Positions 63,456 through 64,000 of a stretch of DNA of 64,000 nucleotides are shown here, piece by piece. A model generated the notes under the pieces. That model was given only the letters and a program-made list of their open reading frames with translations, had not been told where the DNA came from and made no database searches. Positions within the stretch are counted from its first letter, which is position 1. The number at the start of each line of letters is the position of its first letter. Source of the DNA: Cordylochernes scorpioides (lineage: Eukaryota; Arthropoda; Arachnida; Pseudoscorpiones; Chernetidae); NCBI GenBank assembly GCA_030710605.1, contig CP092865.1, positions 35,254,244-35,318,243 on the forward strand, given 5' to 3'. Position numbers and translations under genes: made by a program.

Positions 63456-63660
63456 CTAAGAAGTTCTCTCTCTGGGCCGTGCGGCCACGCGACGCGCGAG
63501 CTCCTCGTTTGTCGCCGATGAAGGCGAGGGATATTGAGCTGACCAACCAATATGCTTTATTGACGGAATGGTCGGCTCATGAGCTGTTGACCCATAGGTA
63601 GGTCTTGTTGATAAACACCAAGTAATGACCGAGTTATCGTATAATTTTAAAAATTCGAAA
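63456..63660 (-). repeat. Dispersed repeat sharing a segment with 54910-55110
   Basis: GCCACGCGACGCGCGAGCTC, GATGAAGGCGAGGGAT and CCGAGTTATCGTATAATT correspond to GACCACGCGACGCGCGAGCT, GATGGAGAGCAATGAT and TCGAGCTATCAAACGATAA at 54930-55092. Both are moderately GC-rich islands in AT-rich DNA. Confidence 0.55.
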
Positions 63661-63781
63661 ATAATTGTTAGCGATAAAAGAAACAATGAGCCAAGAAAAT
63701 ATGCAAATTTTGCATCAAATGCCTTTGCATTAGCAATGAAAATTGGACTGACCGCGTTGAGGCTTCAGAAAATATACAAGG

Positions 63782-64000
63782 TATGTCCCATAACTTCCCG
63801 GACTGGGTCAATAAAAAAAAAAAGATATTCAAAAAAAAAATATTAAAACTTTTCAAAGTAATCCCCCCTTGCTTCAACGTATCAGCGCTATCGTTTCTCC
63901 CAATTGCCGAAATAGTTTTTATAGACCTCTTTTGGAATGCTCTTCAATTCCAACAGCGAATTTTCTATTATGTCATCCCTGTTGTCAAAATATATTCCTT
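63782..64000 (-). pseudogene. Mariner-like transposase C-terminus, minus strand
   Basis: On the minus strand, from the right window edge: DIIENSLLELKSIPKEVYKN and YFGNWEKR, then stops and VEARG, matching the C-terminal end of mariner transposases (IP-x-E-x-Y-x-x-x-F-x-x-W-x-x-R-x-x-x-C-x-x-x-x-G). The outer end at 63778-63803 (AAGGTATGTCCCATAACTTC, CCGGAC) looks like the terminal inverted repeat. The element continues beyond the window. Confidence 0.75.

Overview
This is a eukaryotic, intron-era, AT-rich window packed with decayed mobile DNA. The repertoire points to an arthropod, most likely a chelicerate such as a spider or tick: Gypsy/Ty3 and Copia LTR elements, Penelope-like elements, R1/Jockey-type LINEs, Tc1/mariner, hAT, pogo, Helitron and Polinton traces, tRNA-derived SINEs, and one intact-looking tRNA-His. 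That placement is inference from the style of the elements; no host protein-coding gene could be recognised, and nothing here fixes the species. All family names were assigned by reading motifs, without a database search.

Layout. 1-1.2 kb: an 82-bp satellite. 1.3-5.3 kb: inverted repeats with hammerhead-ribozyme-like cores and a Penelope-like remnant. 5.3-8.75 kb: a Gypsy pol remnant, then a Jockey-type LINE on the minus strand. 8.75-13.2 kb: Helitron-like AT-rich bodies, hairpin and hAT MITEs, a second hammerhead-like repeat and a GC-rich 55-bp minisatellite. 13.3-18.3 kb: Tc1 and mariner pseudogenes, then two foldback elements. 18.5-25 kb: a Gypsy gag, Helitron ends, a U2-snRNA-like scrap, and a 1.1-kb tandem duplication carrying a Helitron-type N-terminal exon and a SINE head. 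25-32 kb: mostly featureless DNA with SINEs and a LINE pseudogene, then tRNA-His. 32.5-39.9 kb: a complete Gypsy element on the minus strand (247-bp LTRs, ATAT duplication, pol with only three in-frame stops). Its gag is split by a younger 2.07-kb LTR element that keeps an intact gag-protease ORF but has lost reverse transcriptase and nearly all of integrase. 40.2-43.2 kb: LINE pieces interrupted by a 1.6-kb foldback array. 43.8-47.5 kb: a Helitron ORF with 23-residue tandem repeats and a herpes-tegument-like cysteine-protease domain, cut off by a nested palindrome. 47.8-54.1 kb: LINE, Gypsy, Polinton-type polymerase and Penelope scraps, then a Copia element lacking reverse transcriptase. 54.1-64 kb: repeat copies, a pogo MITE, a Tc1 pseudogene, a possible solo LTR, long empty stretches and the end of a mariner.

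How it fits together. The window reads as layered insertion: elements nest inside one another, and several insertions can be dated relative to each other by their target-site duplications. Two non-autonomous designs stand out. One is the gag-protease LTR element, whose LTRs are nearly identical. The other is a set of short repeats sharing hammerhead-like RNA cores and a recurrent ATAGATGGCG box near their ends, several of them arranged as inverted or tandem arrays.
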